From Gautieria morchelliformis (taxonomy: Eukaryota; Basidiomycota; Agaricomycetes; Gomphales; Gomphaceae): a DNA stretch of 64,000 nucleotides. How positions within the stretch are numbered: the first letter of the stretch is position 1; the number at the start of each line of letters is the position of its first letter. The notes below the pieces were generated by a model that ran no database searches, was not told the origin of the DNA, and saw only the letters and a list, made by a program, of their open reading frames with translations. Position numbers and translations under genes: made by a program. This document shows positions 1-12,049 of this stretch, piece after piece. The DNA lies in assembly GCA_015179125.1 (NCBI GenBank), contig WHVA01000106.1:124001-188000 (forward strand), read 5' to 3'.

Positions 1-3000
1 CGTCTTTACAACTTGCCCCAGAATTTCGGTAGCCGCATCAAATACAGCCTCTCGATCCCCAGACGAACCTGGATCGAGAGACTTGACGACAGCCTCCACA
101 AGCTTTGGTAAATTTAGATGCAAGACCAAAGGTTTCTGGCCATTGTCTCAGCGAAGCTCACCATCCAAAGTTTTTTATTTACCTTTCGAATAAGAAATGC
201 GACCAGCTGCATGATGGACTTTCGTTGCTGAACAGACCTTGGATGCAGAATATCCAGCGACAAAGTAGTCATGAACAACGGCGTATTGCTGGATGCAATT
301 TGTAAGACAGACAGCCTGGCCTGAGGACCTACGTTACGCTCCTTCTCCGCACTAGTCGACAGGCTGAACAGAGCCCGCAAGACTTCCATGGCGTCAACGT
401 GGTGTTGCCAAATATCGAATCCGCGAGAGCAGAGATCAATGGCCAAAACACGATGTGGACAAGCCTCATCATGAAGATACAGTGCAATTGATTTGGCGAT
501 ATCTGTCAAGGTGCTTGAAATGTGGATGTCAGAAACTTTGACGATGAAGATGGTGAATTGGAAAACCTGGTTGAAAGAACAGCGTATCTCTCTGTGGCCA
601 CATTGCCGGCGATCAGCAAGGCTAGCGCCGAATATGAAGACTGCTTTTCAGTATCGGGCTGGAGACAGGGCACTGTTGAGCGGTATAAATGTAAGATTCC
701 CCATCAGATCATGCCGAAGAAAGTACTGACGCTCATGCTGCCAAAACTCTACCAATGCAATAGTATCTTCATCCGACAACCGATTAGCAGTAGCCCCGAA
801 GAGCGCTCTTGCGGCGAGACGAAGATCCGCTAAATCATAAATAGATTTTAAAGCCAATGGACAAGGAGTCTGATGATATACACCTACAAGCTGTATGAAG
901 CCAATACCGTGCCAAAAATGATAAACTCGGAGCTTGCCATGACGACCCGACTGCATCCGGTAACACGGCAACATAGAAAGTGATGACCTGGTTAGCATAC
1001 TGCTCGCACTCTTCTACAAAAATGAGACCCGAATAACGTGATAAAGGAGCATTGATCGTACCGTCAAAGGCGAGGAACCCTCTAAGTACTGTGACAAGCG
1101 CCAACAGTCGGGAAGCCGTGTGCTCCGGAGAGATCTGCCAAATTGCTCGAGGCGTAGCCGGATTAAGTAGAGTTGCCGCCAGATCGGTGCTGTGGGATAT
1201 ACGTCTTAGCGGCTAGATATTGCTAAGGAACATTCTGTTGCGCTGACCCAGATATACCAACAGAAGCTATCGAAGGTAGGACGCCAAGTTTTTCTTTGCA
1301 AATGAAATCTATGAGGTCGTCAATTCCAAAGCTCAGTAGGGCTGCTGCAAAGGACTTCAGGAGCTCCAAACGATGAGGCGTCCGTTTTGCAGGTAATGAC
1401 ACGTCCACCTTAGCATCCATCGTCCGGGTACTAGTATTTTCGGGAAGCCGCGGATCTCGAAAGTGCTGTGAAGGGGGGATCGGATGGATGAGGTCACTCA
1501 AATTCTGTATGTCAAGAAGTAGAGTTGATGCTGTGAGAGGATGTTAACCTCGCTTAGAACTGATAAAAGGGGACGTCGCACGTACCTGCATCGTAGGAAG
1601 AAAAGCATATTTTTAGTGGAGCCAGTGGTGTATCACGAAAACTGGGCTTGCTGTGTCCAACATCCCTGTGTGGCATTGTTTACGGTGACCTACAAGATAA
1701 TGCTGTTGACTTACGCCTCAAACCATCCACCCTGACTGAGTAACTCATCCACAGTCTTGCTTGTCATGGCTCTCCAGAATTCCTGAGTCTTCACATCCCA
1801 CAGCCTTGCTTTGCCATCAGCATATACCAACAGCAAATTATCTTCGCCAAGACATATGCGTATTAGGCGTGCCGCTGAGCCTGGAATGAGATACAGGCTG
1901 TCGACACCCACATCAGGCCAGAATCTGGAAACAACATCGAGAATCGACTTACCACTCGAGGCCGTCGACGGCCACGACGGCAAGCGTACCGTCCTCAGAA
2001 ATACATAGGATACAACCTCGGAGTCGACCGACGCCTTCTTCTTCCAGCGAGATGACCGTTGATAGGGGCACCGTGAATATGGTCCATTGGGCGCGCAATG
2101 TTAAGGTGCTGCAAAATTTTTTCAGGTGAATGATAGTAAAATCGTTTCATCACTAACGAGAGATCCCACACACTAATTCCGCCGTCATCTACCCCAGCTA
2201 TAACTAACTTCTCACCACTACGCTCGTTCGTGATGGAATGAAGGCTCGTGATGGCGCCATTAACACCTATAGCTTTCTCGTCTGAAGGAAACCAACCCCC
2301 AGTCAGAAGATTCGTCAACGTAGATCGTCCCAGAGTGCCATCGCCTAGACAAAGCGAGTCAGGTTAATCACTCGTCAATTCATGGTGATAACTATATACT
2401 GACCAAATCCAAGAACGATCAAGTCCACCTCTACGGGAAGGACTGATGTCAATCGACGTATAGTCCCCTCTTCTTTCGTAGGACGTTTCTTTGAGGAATA
2501 CGACCACGCTATTTTTATGCGCTGCTTGTCTTCACGGGCCCTGTTTCCTTTCCTGATCTTTGAAACCGGTATTACAGGCGTATACGTCAAGTATAGACGC
2601 TCCAACCCGGTTGGGTCGGTTCTGACTCTGGAAGAGAGGGCCAAAGAGGTGCCTATTGCTGTTGCAACGGAACATGGCTTGGTAAACGCAGTCGAAGACA
2701 TGTGTTCCAACCTTTGATTGCGGAGACTATCGTCATTATGAGCAAACCAAGAACCGGCTTGGGTTACTACCTGAGCTTACGAAGATGGTTCTGATTGTTG
2801 AGCACCGACGAGGCGATATATATCCATCTGACGCTAAGAGAATAGAAAGGCGCGACCATGAGGCTCATGTCGGAAAATCCTGTGTGAGAGTCTTTACCGC
2901 CTGTGCGAGCACGAACATATCACTTCCCACCCTCTCAACGGTAGTCAAGCCACGGTGCGAAGCCTCCCCGAGTACTCGTGCCACTGTGTCGGAGGCAGTC

Positions 3001-4990
3001 GTCTCGAAAACCTCAAGGATACATCAGTTTCGACCATCGAGCGCAAACTTGTTTGATAATCCTCACCAGGAAGTCACTATGTCCCCATAGTATACCCCGC
3101 AAGCATCCACCGTCCATGATCCAAACTTGTATTCCTTGCTGTCCCGTGTCACTTCGAAGAGTCGGAACTTGACCGAAGCTCATAGCTGGCCCAAGGACCA
3201 CCCTCCCAGGAACGGTCGCTGGCATTCTTTGAGAAGATGGGCTGGAGGAATCACTCTGAATTTTCGGCTTGAAAGGATTGGGGATGGGGAGTAGACGATT
3301 GGGAAGTGATACGGCGGCTACAGCGTGGTTGACAGAAGACGAAGAAAGAGCGTCTGGGGATGGTTGCAGAGATACCGGAGCTGCAACTACGTACGCTGGG
3401 GGAACTACCTGGAGGTCATGGATCACTAGCGTCGATGCGGGCGGTGGTGTAACATAGGACAACTTTGTAGAGAGCGCTATGCAGGTCAGTGTCGTAAGTA
3501 GGACATGACTGAAGCCAACGGGCTTACTGTCATCGTCTTTCAGCAAGCCAATACCTTCAGAGGCACCTTCCATGAGCCATTCTGCAACTTTGTGCAGCAC
3601 GCCATCTCGAGTGGTAGCACTGGGATCCAATGAAGACAACAGAGGACTGGGATTTTCTAACTGGAGAATAGCAACACGTGTCCGGGCTACATCCCCTTCG
3701 CTGGTTGCTGATGCTTGGTCGGACGCCGCCACTAGAAGAATCGTGCACTGTGCGAACGACTTGAACATGTTCATGATTCAGTTCAGTCCTGAACTTACCT
3801 CTGGCGTTTCTGAGACGTGCAAGTGTTTCCATGTCCATATCGAGTGATCAGCGGTTGTGGCCGCAAACGTGGAAGGGGACGGGGAAGGAGGGGGATGAAG
3901 ATGAGGTGTGGATTCTAAATCAACGGAGGCTAAACTGAATCCCGACCGTGCTGATATGACAGTCACCATGCTGTCCCAAAGAGACAGAGATTAAATGAGT
4001 ACGAGGATGGGAGCAACAGGCGTTAAATGCATCGTACCCAGATTCTTGGAGAACTAGAAGGATGCCGGATGAGAGACGTTTCAGAGAAATTGCCCGATTC
4101 TCCCGACCAATATTGGGCGGAAGTACGTGGGATTTCAGGGTGAGAGGGGGAGCTACGCCAACATGAAATGGCTGACCAGCCGACGTGGCCAGGAGGTTGG
4201 GAGACGATACCGAAGAGGGGGTAGAAGGGGACGACAATGAGTCACGAGGCGTTCTACTAGTAGGCGTCGGAGGGGTGCTTCCAGGGTAGGAAAGCCTTAA
4301 ATTTTTCCGCTGGCTTCCACCGTCGGCCTCGCTATGCAGACCCAGACCAGCAACTGCGTTTGACACTCTCAGTCCGTCCACGATAGACTTGTCTCTTACA
4401 CTCGGTCCGCCTTTGAGCATTCCCTCTAGCTTATCTTTCTCGTTATCATAGTCGACGGTGTTTTTAGGTGCTTCGGCAGATGCTTTGGACACAAAAGAGG
4501 TGATCCGCGAACGGGTAGGTTGAGAAAGGGGGTGAGGAACATGATTGGATTGTGACGTATTCCGTGAACGTGCAACAAAGTCGATGGTGGGAGGGGGCGA
4601 AGGCGAAATATCTCGGGAAACATGGGAGGCCAAAGGGAACAAGGCAGTGTGACTTCCAGGCGATAGAATGGGAGGGACGGGATTAATCAGATTTGTCGCC
4701 GTATCAATACAGAAAAGATAGACAGAACCATCTTCACATGCCATGGCAACACCAGCCTCGAGTACGGAAGCTATGTCCCCCTCATGCAAGCCCCAACTGA
4801 TGAGTTTGGTGGGAGAAGCAGCAGTACAAGCTTGTTCTATCGTAGGCCTCAGACAGTGGGCATTCAAAACCAGAGGCACGACGAGCGGTTCGCTCTGCAT
4901 GTTGCAGAATTTGTGACTCAAGCTTGGAAGCGAAAGCTTTGGATTTGGGCTCAAAGAAGTAACCTGAGCACGTGACCTGTCGTCATTCAT
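1..4990 (-). CDS. WDR7/rabconnectin-3-beta-like WD40 protein, 3' end outside window
   Basis: A large multi-exon gene on the minus strand, cut by the left edge. Open blocks joined by short introns lie near 4990-3920, 3774-3013, 2710-2375, 2318-1995, 1983-1711, 1501-1223, 1104-650 and 509-1. The N-terminal block has a WD-like stretch (ACEDGSVYLF), followed by a Ser/Pro-rich low-complexity region. Later blocks carry further WD-like strands (GISVWDLSLV, GKARLWDV). The C-terminal part is helical, and the last codons at the edge read LPKLVEAVVKSLDPG, which resembles fungal WDR7-type proteins just before their C-terminal WD repeats. In animals WDR7 partners DMXL/rabconnectin-3 in regulating V-ATPase; a similar role here is inferred from family resemblance only. 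The start at 4990 is the first in-frame ATG, and Met at 4900 is an alternative. Family assignment is moderate; a long WD40 protein is fairly sure. Confidence 0.7.
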
Positions 4991-5007
4991 ACCTCAATAA
5001 TACTGAC

Positions 5008-6618
5008 ATGACTCCTACTCCAACAGCGGTCCACATTGGACATTTCATGCGATGCATAAACGGATTGCCAGCCTCAAAATTGGATCTGGACACCTCTCGG
5101 TGAGACATTTGACGGTTTTTGAAAGAGAAAGGAGCTTGACTATTGGTCCAGGCTTGGTATAGGGTTCTATTGTCTGTCCGGCTTAGATCTCTTAGGTGTA
5201 TTGGGTGAACATCCCAAAGTGAATGATATGGACCGGCAAGGATGGCGTGATTGGATTTGGAGCATGTCTACTCGTACGTTCTTACTGTTGTGTACAGTCA
5301 GGAGAGCTATATGGCCTTATGCTTTGTTCACAGAGGGACGGCATGGTTTTGGTTTCAATCCCGGTTCTTCCTTGAAAGTATCTCCAACATCTCCAACAGT
5401 AAGCGAGGTTCACTGCTTAGTTTTCATTGAAGCTCACTACCGTCTTAGAACGATACATCAAACAAAAGTTATGATCCACCCCATCTGGTTATGACCTATA
5501 CCGCGTTACTCTCGTTGAGCATCCTAAGAGACGATTTCTCCCAGCTAGATAGGTCTGGTCTTATATCGTTTTTGAAATCGACCCAGCACACAGATGGGAG
5601 GTCAGTAGGGATGTTTCATTCAGTGTGTAACCCACTCAACGCAATCAGTTTTTCGCCTCTTCCAATAGGCACTGTATCGTCAGAAAGTGATCTACGGCTC
5701 ACATTCTGCACCTTTGCTATTTGTTCGATGCTAGACGATTGGTCAGCCATCGACGTTGATAAGGCTGTCGAATTTATAAAGCGTTGCAGAGTTTGGTTTT
5801 CGCTTCTTTGAACCCCCGGATCATCCTGATCTCCTGGAACAGACTTACGAAGGAGGTTACGGCGAATCACCAGGGAGAGAGGCACACGGTGAGAGATCGG
5901 GGACGATCTGCTTCACACATAATTGATTATAATGGCGTTAAGGGGGTACAACCTATTGCGCTCTAGCCTCTCTTCGACTACTTTCTATCTCCTCGCAAAC
6001 AATGCCGCATCCTTCACAACCTTGTCTGACTCCTTTCGAAGTGAAACATACTCTGCGTTGGCTGTTACAGAAACAGAGGAGCGGTTTCCAAGGCCGCACA
6101 GAAAAAAACCCTGACGCATGCTATTGCTTCTGGTGTGGCGCGTCGATCAAGGTACTGCATCGATTATTCATTCTGTATGACTCGGCGGGGCCTCTTATTC
6201 CTTTGGGAGTTTGGCCTTTGCTCAATAATTCTCAAACAGCTCTTGGGCGGTGGCCACTTAGTGGACAATGATGCTAATGCCAACTTTCTTTCTGCATGCC
6301 ATTACAAGTATGGAGGCATTGCCAAGGAACCTGGCGAGACTGCGGGTGAGCCTCTTAAACTCTCTATGTTGTCCGCGCCCGCGCGACGAGTGAGGCTGCG
6401 TGCATGGAGGTTCACTAAGATCGCTCACAGATCCATACCATACATACTTGGCTCTTGCATCCCTCTCTCTATATCCACCCACCGCAACCTGGCTTGGGAG
6501 GTCCATAGCGACATCTTCATGGAGTCTCCCTCCATTGGATCCACTTTTGAACTTGAGAAAGGAGAGTGCGGACTGGGCAAGGAGACATATCCCGTCTCAA
6601 GACAGAGTTGCAGGATAG
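5008..6618 (+). CDS. CDC43: Protein geranylgeranyltransferase type I, beta subunit
   Basis: Joining nine exons (5008-5099, 5152-5273, 5334-5398, 5449-5600, 5649-5790, 5843-5888, 5943-6151, 6240-6345, 6431-6618) gives an uninterrupted 373-residue protein, about the length of animal and fungal homologues. All introns are GT-AG. The prenyltransferase alpha-alpha barrel repeats are clear: SGLDLLGVL, MTYTALLSLSILRDDF, SMLDDWSAIDVDKAV, YEGGYGESPGREAHGG, RSGFQGRTEKNPDACYCFWC, KYGGIAKEPGETADPYHTYL. The zinc-binding Asp/Cys pair of the family falls in the DACYCFW segment, and the third ligand is the His of DPYHTY. The enzyme attaches geranylgeranyl to CaaL-type C termini of Rho/Rac/Cdc42 GTPases, with an alpha subunit shared with farnesyltransferase. 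The CFWCGAS pattern and short loops fit GGTase I better than the farnesyltransferase beta subunit. Its ATG is 17 bp from the divergent ATG of the WD40 gene. Confidence 0.93.
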
Positions 6619-8604
6619 CACGAAGAAACACATGCACCAAGGAACGGACTGATTCTGTGATATTATATCAAGGCTTGTCGATGACTCGTGCCTACAACAT
6701 TTTGCATGATCCTAACGATTTGCCAAATGCTCAATTGAAGAGCAAGCGCACACCACTTAAGATTGAATAGTTTGCAATACTACCCTTTTCAGACATCCAC
6801 GGTAGGAGTCACCCAAGTTTGTCCCCTACTCTCAATCACGCTGCTGATTGAGGTGATGTATTGTCCAAGGTTAATCGATCAAGTGTCGATCTCAATCGTA
6901 CGGTGCTACTTTTCACAGGTTTTTCCCTTGAGGATAGAAAGATTACGTATCTGTACTGGTTACGCTCGACCAACGGCTTGCCGAGTTATGGTGCACTCAT
7001 TTTTATCTTACCTTGTGTATCTCGTCTCCTCACCTCATCCTGACTTCGTGTATCCCGTCCAGCATCTCCACCGCTATCTGAGATAGACATGACCACTCTG
7101 CACGTTCCCACTTCTTTTAACAGCTCAGGCATCCAAATCCCTTGCGCGCGCAAGAACAGTCGTCACCCTCCACAACCTATCGGTCTGCCCACTGAAATTT
7201 CCACATTCGCGGTTTTTTCACACCGCCAGAAATCGGTAAATCGTTCATGAGGCAAGTCCTTAACCTCCTTTTCGACACCGCTACTCGCGTTCGGCTTTCT
7301 ATTGCTTGCTTCCTTGGTGCCCTATCTCTACCGCTACGCTCACTCTCCTGATTTCCCCTCGTTTCTGGTACTTGATGCATCTCCACCCCTCTCTTCCACA
7401 ATTCATGTATCACAGCATCAATATCGACGCTGCCAGTGGCGTGACTTTCTAGTTTGAATCCCCCAGAAAGCCCTCTCGATGGGATGGTGACGATCGGCCC
7501 TATAACAAGTACTTGTGAACACGTTCCATTGCGTCCGGTATGCCTGCGTATGAAGCCGCTGTTCTCCTCTACATGTCGGCTGACTGTTGGTTTTCACCCG
7601 CCGAAATCATAAATTTTCCCATGTTCTTCAGCCTTTCGGGCCCTGAGCTAGAATACAACATTAGGAATTGATTAACGGATACTTGAGGAGCAATTTTCCA
7701 ATGACTTCCAGTTGCACGACATGCTAGAATGCTTCTCAAATACGATGTATTGGACACGCATGATTGAAGACGTAGATATGGATAAAATATATACTGTACT
7801 ATGACTTGTACCTAATCTCGTACGAATTGATGACATGGATGTAGTAATTCAACAGCATTCCACCCCAAATTATATACCCAATATTAATGTTGTGACTTGC
7901 CTTATGCGATTCATTAAGTTTATGGAAGTGCATAAGGAAAACGATGCTGACCCACCTAAACCCATGTTTGCTGAAACATACTTGTATGCATAGTGTATTT
8001 TGTAGTAAGCCACTCCCTGCATGGTGCCTTGTCTTCGACACTAGGGAGTAAGTAGTATCGTCGGCTTTGCGCAGATCAATAGCTAACAATATATGCAGCT
8101 CAATTCTATTCGTCTTTAGGTGGTTTTGGAGGTGAGCTATAACCATATATGATATGCATGGTACCAAGCATGAGGTTGATAGAAATGAAGAACAACCTCT
8201 TAGAAAGGGCCCGCAGCGTGTAGAATTAGGCAGCGAAGGACAAGGGGACTAAGTAAGGTGTCATGGCAAAGTGGTGGCGATTATGTACTTCTAGGAATTT
8301 GCGCTCGAGTTACAACCACTATTTCTTAGATGCAGGCTCGAACAAGCGAGAACCCAAGGACACCACCCATGGACCGCTAAACCCACGATGACATTATATG
8401 TGACTCGGCCACGCTCACCGCACACATCGGGTCGATATAGCTCAGTCATCCGAAGTGCGTCGTCACAGATCTCGTCGCCGAGCACAGACAACCACCCTCA
8501 GGCTCGTTAGTGAGTACAGCTAACCCTCATTTGAAGAGAAAGACGCCGAAAAGCTTATATTAAACGAGACGTATTCAGAAGTAAATGATTCAAGCCACAG
8601 CAAG
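6619..8604. other. Intergenic, no gene recognised
   Basis: Contains only short ORFs on both strands with no family resemblance. One stretch from about 7088 to 7420 has Ser/Pro-rich and hydrophobic translations in two plus-strand frames, but no convincing splice model links them. The part from about 7780 to 8170 is AT-rich. It could hold 3' UTRs or a decayed gene. Confidence 0.5.
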
Positions 8605-9551
8605 CTACCAGTCTGTAGGGAGCTCAGGCAAGTCGTCGTCGTCTTCCTCGATCCAGAATGTCGACGCAGGGAGCAGAGGGTATGTCTCCTTTTCCAGTAA
8701 GTCCCTGCTATCCTCAACCGTTAGGCACTCGCTACTCGAGTCGGAGTCAGAGTCACATTCGGAATATTGCGACTCTGACGACGAATCCAGTGCCACTGAA
8801 ACGTCCGAAGCTGGAGAAGCCGAACAAGTCCCGTCGGGGGCCTCATCTGCAAACGCCGTACTAGCCGCCTGCGGCGCAGGATTATACACCTGAGGAAGGG
8901 GACTGCCCACAGATGGTGCCTGAGCTACAATGAGGCGATTCCCATAATCATGGTCTTGACATTCCAGGATGCTAGTCCATGCGACGACAGGATACGGATC
9001 AGAAACCAGGGGTTCGGATATGAGTATGTGGGGTGCGAGGAAGGGATACGGGGGGGGAATGAAACCATGGCAGTAGTCTCCTTGGAGCCCGATATTTGGC
9101 AAGATTGACTAAGCGAGTCAGTCAGTGGGGATTGTGCGTCAGCTTAGGATTAAACACACCAAAGCTGGATCGACCCAATCTGGAGGGCCATACATATCGA
9201 AATGACGGCGAGTTCGAAGGGCCAGCCTTCTTGCCTCGTTCACGGCTAACACGTATTTCTTCTGCATGTGCAGGGTATTAGAAGCTGTGGTGTGAGAACC
9301 GGTGGTGAACTTGAACTCACCGCAGATGCCATCTCTGCCGCGACGTCGGGACTGACGTCGCTAGAGACTGTCGGTAATACGGGTTGGTGTTTGGAGAACT
9401 GAGTGGAGCTGTGAGGAAGAGCGAAGGAATCTGGTGAGATACAGTAACCCACCGATCCGCGAAGGGCGCCAGTCAACGCTCTTAGCATGATCTGGGGAAT
9501 CTTCCGAACGAGGCTCAGGCGCGCGAATAGGATGGAGAAGAGGGCAGCCAT
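8605..9551 (-). CDS. Unrecognised protein with Ser-rich and acidic C-terminal tail
   Basis: Three exons (9551-9321, 9261-9160, 9108-8605) joined across two GT-AG introns (59 and 51 bp) keep one frame and give 278 residues from ATG 9551 to TAG 8605. The N terminus is basic and hydrophobic (MAALFSILFARLSLVRKIPQ), which could be a mitochondrial presequence or a signal anchor. The middle reads KKYVLAVNEARRLALRTRRH, then a Pro/Gly-rich part containing DMYGPPDWVDPAL. The last 70 residues are rich in Ser, Asp and Glu and end in EEDDDDLPELPTDW. I do not recognise a domain. The conserved phase of both introns and the long second ORF support a real gene; the function is unknown. It may be a lineage-specific basidiomycete protein. 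Confidence 0.7.
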
Positions 9552-10450
9552 GTGGACTGTGAAATGATGTGGGAGGGTGCAAGAGTGTCGCTGTGTTGTA
9601 TTTTGTGTTACCAGAGGTGCAGATTATTTAAGGTGCGGGTAGGTGAGACAGCCGCAGGAGGGAGTCCCCGACTTTCTCCGAAGGAGAGAGAGGGAGAGTC
9701 TCCTCGAACGCAATATGCGTGAGCCCACTAACGCGGATATATTTGTATTCATTTTAATTGTTGAGTTATCCTGGGTGTGTTTTTAACAGTGATCCCATAA
9801 TTATTCCGCAGTGGCCCCAGTCTGCTTTACGGTGGCACTTGTCGTTGAACTTGCCTGATTACTAGGCTCAACGGAAAATAAAAAATATATTCCTTCAGGG
9901 TTGAAGTGCTCACGATCCAGTGGGCCCAGAAATACCAGAACCGCGGCAAGGAACTTGCTCGGACGAAGTAACCTGGTCGCACTTAGTAAACCGCGGAATG
10001 TTTATTCACAAACATAGAAGATGGACGAAATCCCCCATCAAGCAAAGGATTTAGTCGGTTTGATGTCATAAGTATTATTGAATGAAACTCACCTGAACAG
10101 CAACCTAACACAGCTGGATTTATACTGGCAGTAAGACGATGCTGGCTAACCAGTGATCGTGAGTGAGTACTATATGTCGTTGGTGATTGACTCATTAGCC
10201 GGTGTGACAGACTTCGAAGTTGTTAGAGAACTTCTCTGCCTCACATGCACTGTGGGCTTGACGCTTAACTGTTACAGTAATCATGATCTCAGACATTAAC
10301 GTAGTAAGTAAACTGGCACAATTTACTGCCACGATCTGTATGACCTCATTCCATTGAACTCTGGACATAAGTGGATACATAAGACATCTCCCCCTTTATT
10401 TCTTCACCACAAAAACTGATTCTGCGACTGCCCACGTATTCATAGACACC
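9552..10450. other. Intergenic region between divergent genes
   Basis: No coding region recognised. This is the space between the minus-strand gene starting at 9551 and the plus-strand gene starting at 10451, so it should contain both promoters. An AT-rich TTTAA-type stretch occurs near 9625, about 75 bp upstream of ATG 9551, but no definite TATA box can be assigned. Confidence 0.5.
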
Positions 10451-11000
10451 ATGACAAGCCCAACCCGGAGTGACAAGTTGGCCACGCCCGAAGCAGCTCC
10501 AACACATCACATCCATCGCTCAAGTGATCCAGTCAGGGGACAAACCCCACAAGACAAACCTGAGCCTTGCCAAGAGATATCACCTACCGCAGCCGGAGGC
10601 GGGCACCACGATAAGCAAAGGCCTGAAGCGCAGCCTGATCCCGGTGAGTATTTTGTTAGAGTTTATCATCGGTACATCATTTTGTCGATCACAGGCCATC
10701 CTGAAACGCAGCCTGATCCCGGTGAGTATTTTGTTAGAGTTTATCATCAGTACATCATTTTGTCGATCACCCAGCTAGTGGAGAAACCCGTCCTGCCGAT
10801 ATCAAGCGCAAAGCCGGTTTTACTGACAGAATCATAGGCAAGACTGAGCAGGTGGGCTTTTAGACTTCAGGATCTCACGTCCTCACCGCCATTTTCAGAT
10901 CGTGGGAAGGATAAGGAAAAGTACTGAGCTGGAGGAGCGAGGAAAGCTTCGGGAATCCGAAGGAAAGGCTGCCGTCGTCAAGGACACGAAACCTACGTGA
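10451..11000 (+). CDS. Small CsbD-like / stress-type protein
   Basis: Four exons (10451-10643, 10695-10721, 10775-10851, 10899-11000) give 132 residues. The N-terminal half is Pro/Thr/Gln-rich and low in complexity. The C-terminal half contains GFTDRIIGKTEQIVGRIRKS, then a Glu/Lys/Arg-rich helix. It resembles the small CsbD-like proteins of fungi, where a short helical (I/V)xGKxxxxxG pattern is followed by a charged helix. CsbD was named in Bacillus as a general-stress protein and its biochemical role is poorly known. Exon 2 is only 27 nt long and repeats the end of exon 1 (AQPDPG then TQPDPA), a result of the duplication described separately. The fusion of all four exons in one frame supports the model. 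The family assignment is tentative. Confidence 0.65.
10623..10771 (+). repeat. 78-bp tandem duplication containing a whole intron
   Basis: The unit starting at 10623 (ctgaagcgcagcctgatccc) is repeated at 10701 with a period of 78 bp. About 70 bp are nearly identical. Each unit includes a coding piece followed by an intron that begins GTGAGTATTTTG and ends near GTCGATCAC; the acceptors are ACAG (10694) and CCAG (10774). The copies differ at only a few bases (for example GAAGCG against GAAACG, and TCATCG against TCATCA). Confidence 0.9.
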
Positions 11001-12049
11001 CTGAAATATTTTATCGCAATCGCTGAACATTGAATCTGGAGAGGTGTAATTCAAATCAGGAGCTGTGATGTATGAATAAAAGGTTCGAGTGATTTGATTT
11101 GTCTCGTGTTAGCTCACTCAGATTGATCGCCCAAGGGTGCTGGGGTGAGAAGATTGAACTGGAGTATACTGCCGGTAGGGCCCTAATTCCTATATTCCAT
11201 CCGCTGTCGTACGAACGAAGCCAACTGAATAGCATATATGGTCGGTTTATTATTGAATTCTACTTGCCCTTTGTTTCAATTCCAAGCTCAAAGGATTGAC
11301 GCGGGGCCTCTCACAGACACAGACACTGCCGCCGGTGCTGGAGCATGGCATCCGTGGCTTCAACAGTAGCTTCGCGTCTGGGCACCAACTGTGGTAATCA
11401 GATGCATCCCGCTACCCCACTACTCTCCTCATCCAATTCGAATGAAGGGGGCCACTGCGAAAGTCTTCAATCGTGCATCAGATCCAGGAAGGTTACCAAA
11501 CTTGTCAGTGGGTGGCTCCGATCTTGAGGAAGCTTCTCGGTGATATGTATGCAACAATCTCCGAGATTGAATATTGAGTCGTTGGGTTATGGGGGACCGT
11601 AATGGGTGAGATGATCATATGTTTATCATGTAAGCTCCGTATCAGATCTGCAGGTGACGTTCAATGTTTGCAGTAATACCAGTCCTACGTGTGCACTATC
11701 CGAGGGTTCGCTACAGTACACACTTTGCACCAAATGTTTGTATTCGTCAAACACAACTTGTATCCCTTCGATAATATATTATAGTCGCTACAGCGGTAAT
11801 GGCTTGTTCAGGACACAAACTCAGAAATAAGCGACATAGTAGGATATAGATTATGTGCCCGAACAAGTAGGTACAACGTAAGCTTCAGCATCCACCCACA
11901 CGCACGACAGTATTCTCCAAAAGGGCCAAAAGGGTCAACAAAAGAAGGACGACCATATGGGCACATAGACCGCCCCTTGGGCCTCCGTCAGCTAGGAGAC
12001 TTCCAAGATGTGTTTATGCGTTGCACTATCAATAGGACATCAGTATACG
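11001..12049. other. Intergenic, no gene recognised
   Basis: Only short unsupported ORFs are present. The first part is the downstream region of the CsbD-like gene; the last part is the 3' flank of the V-ATPase gene on the other strand. Confidence 0.5.
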
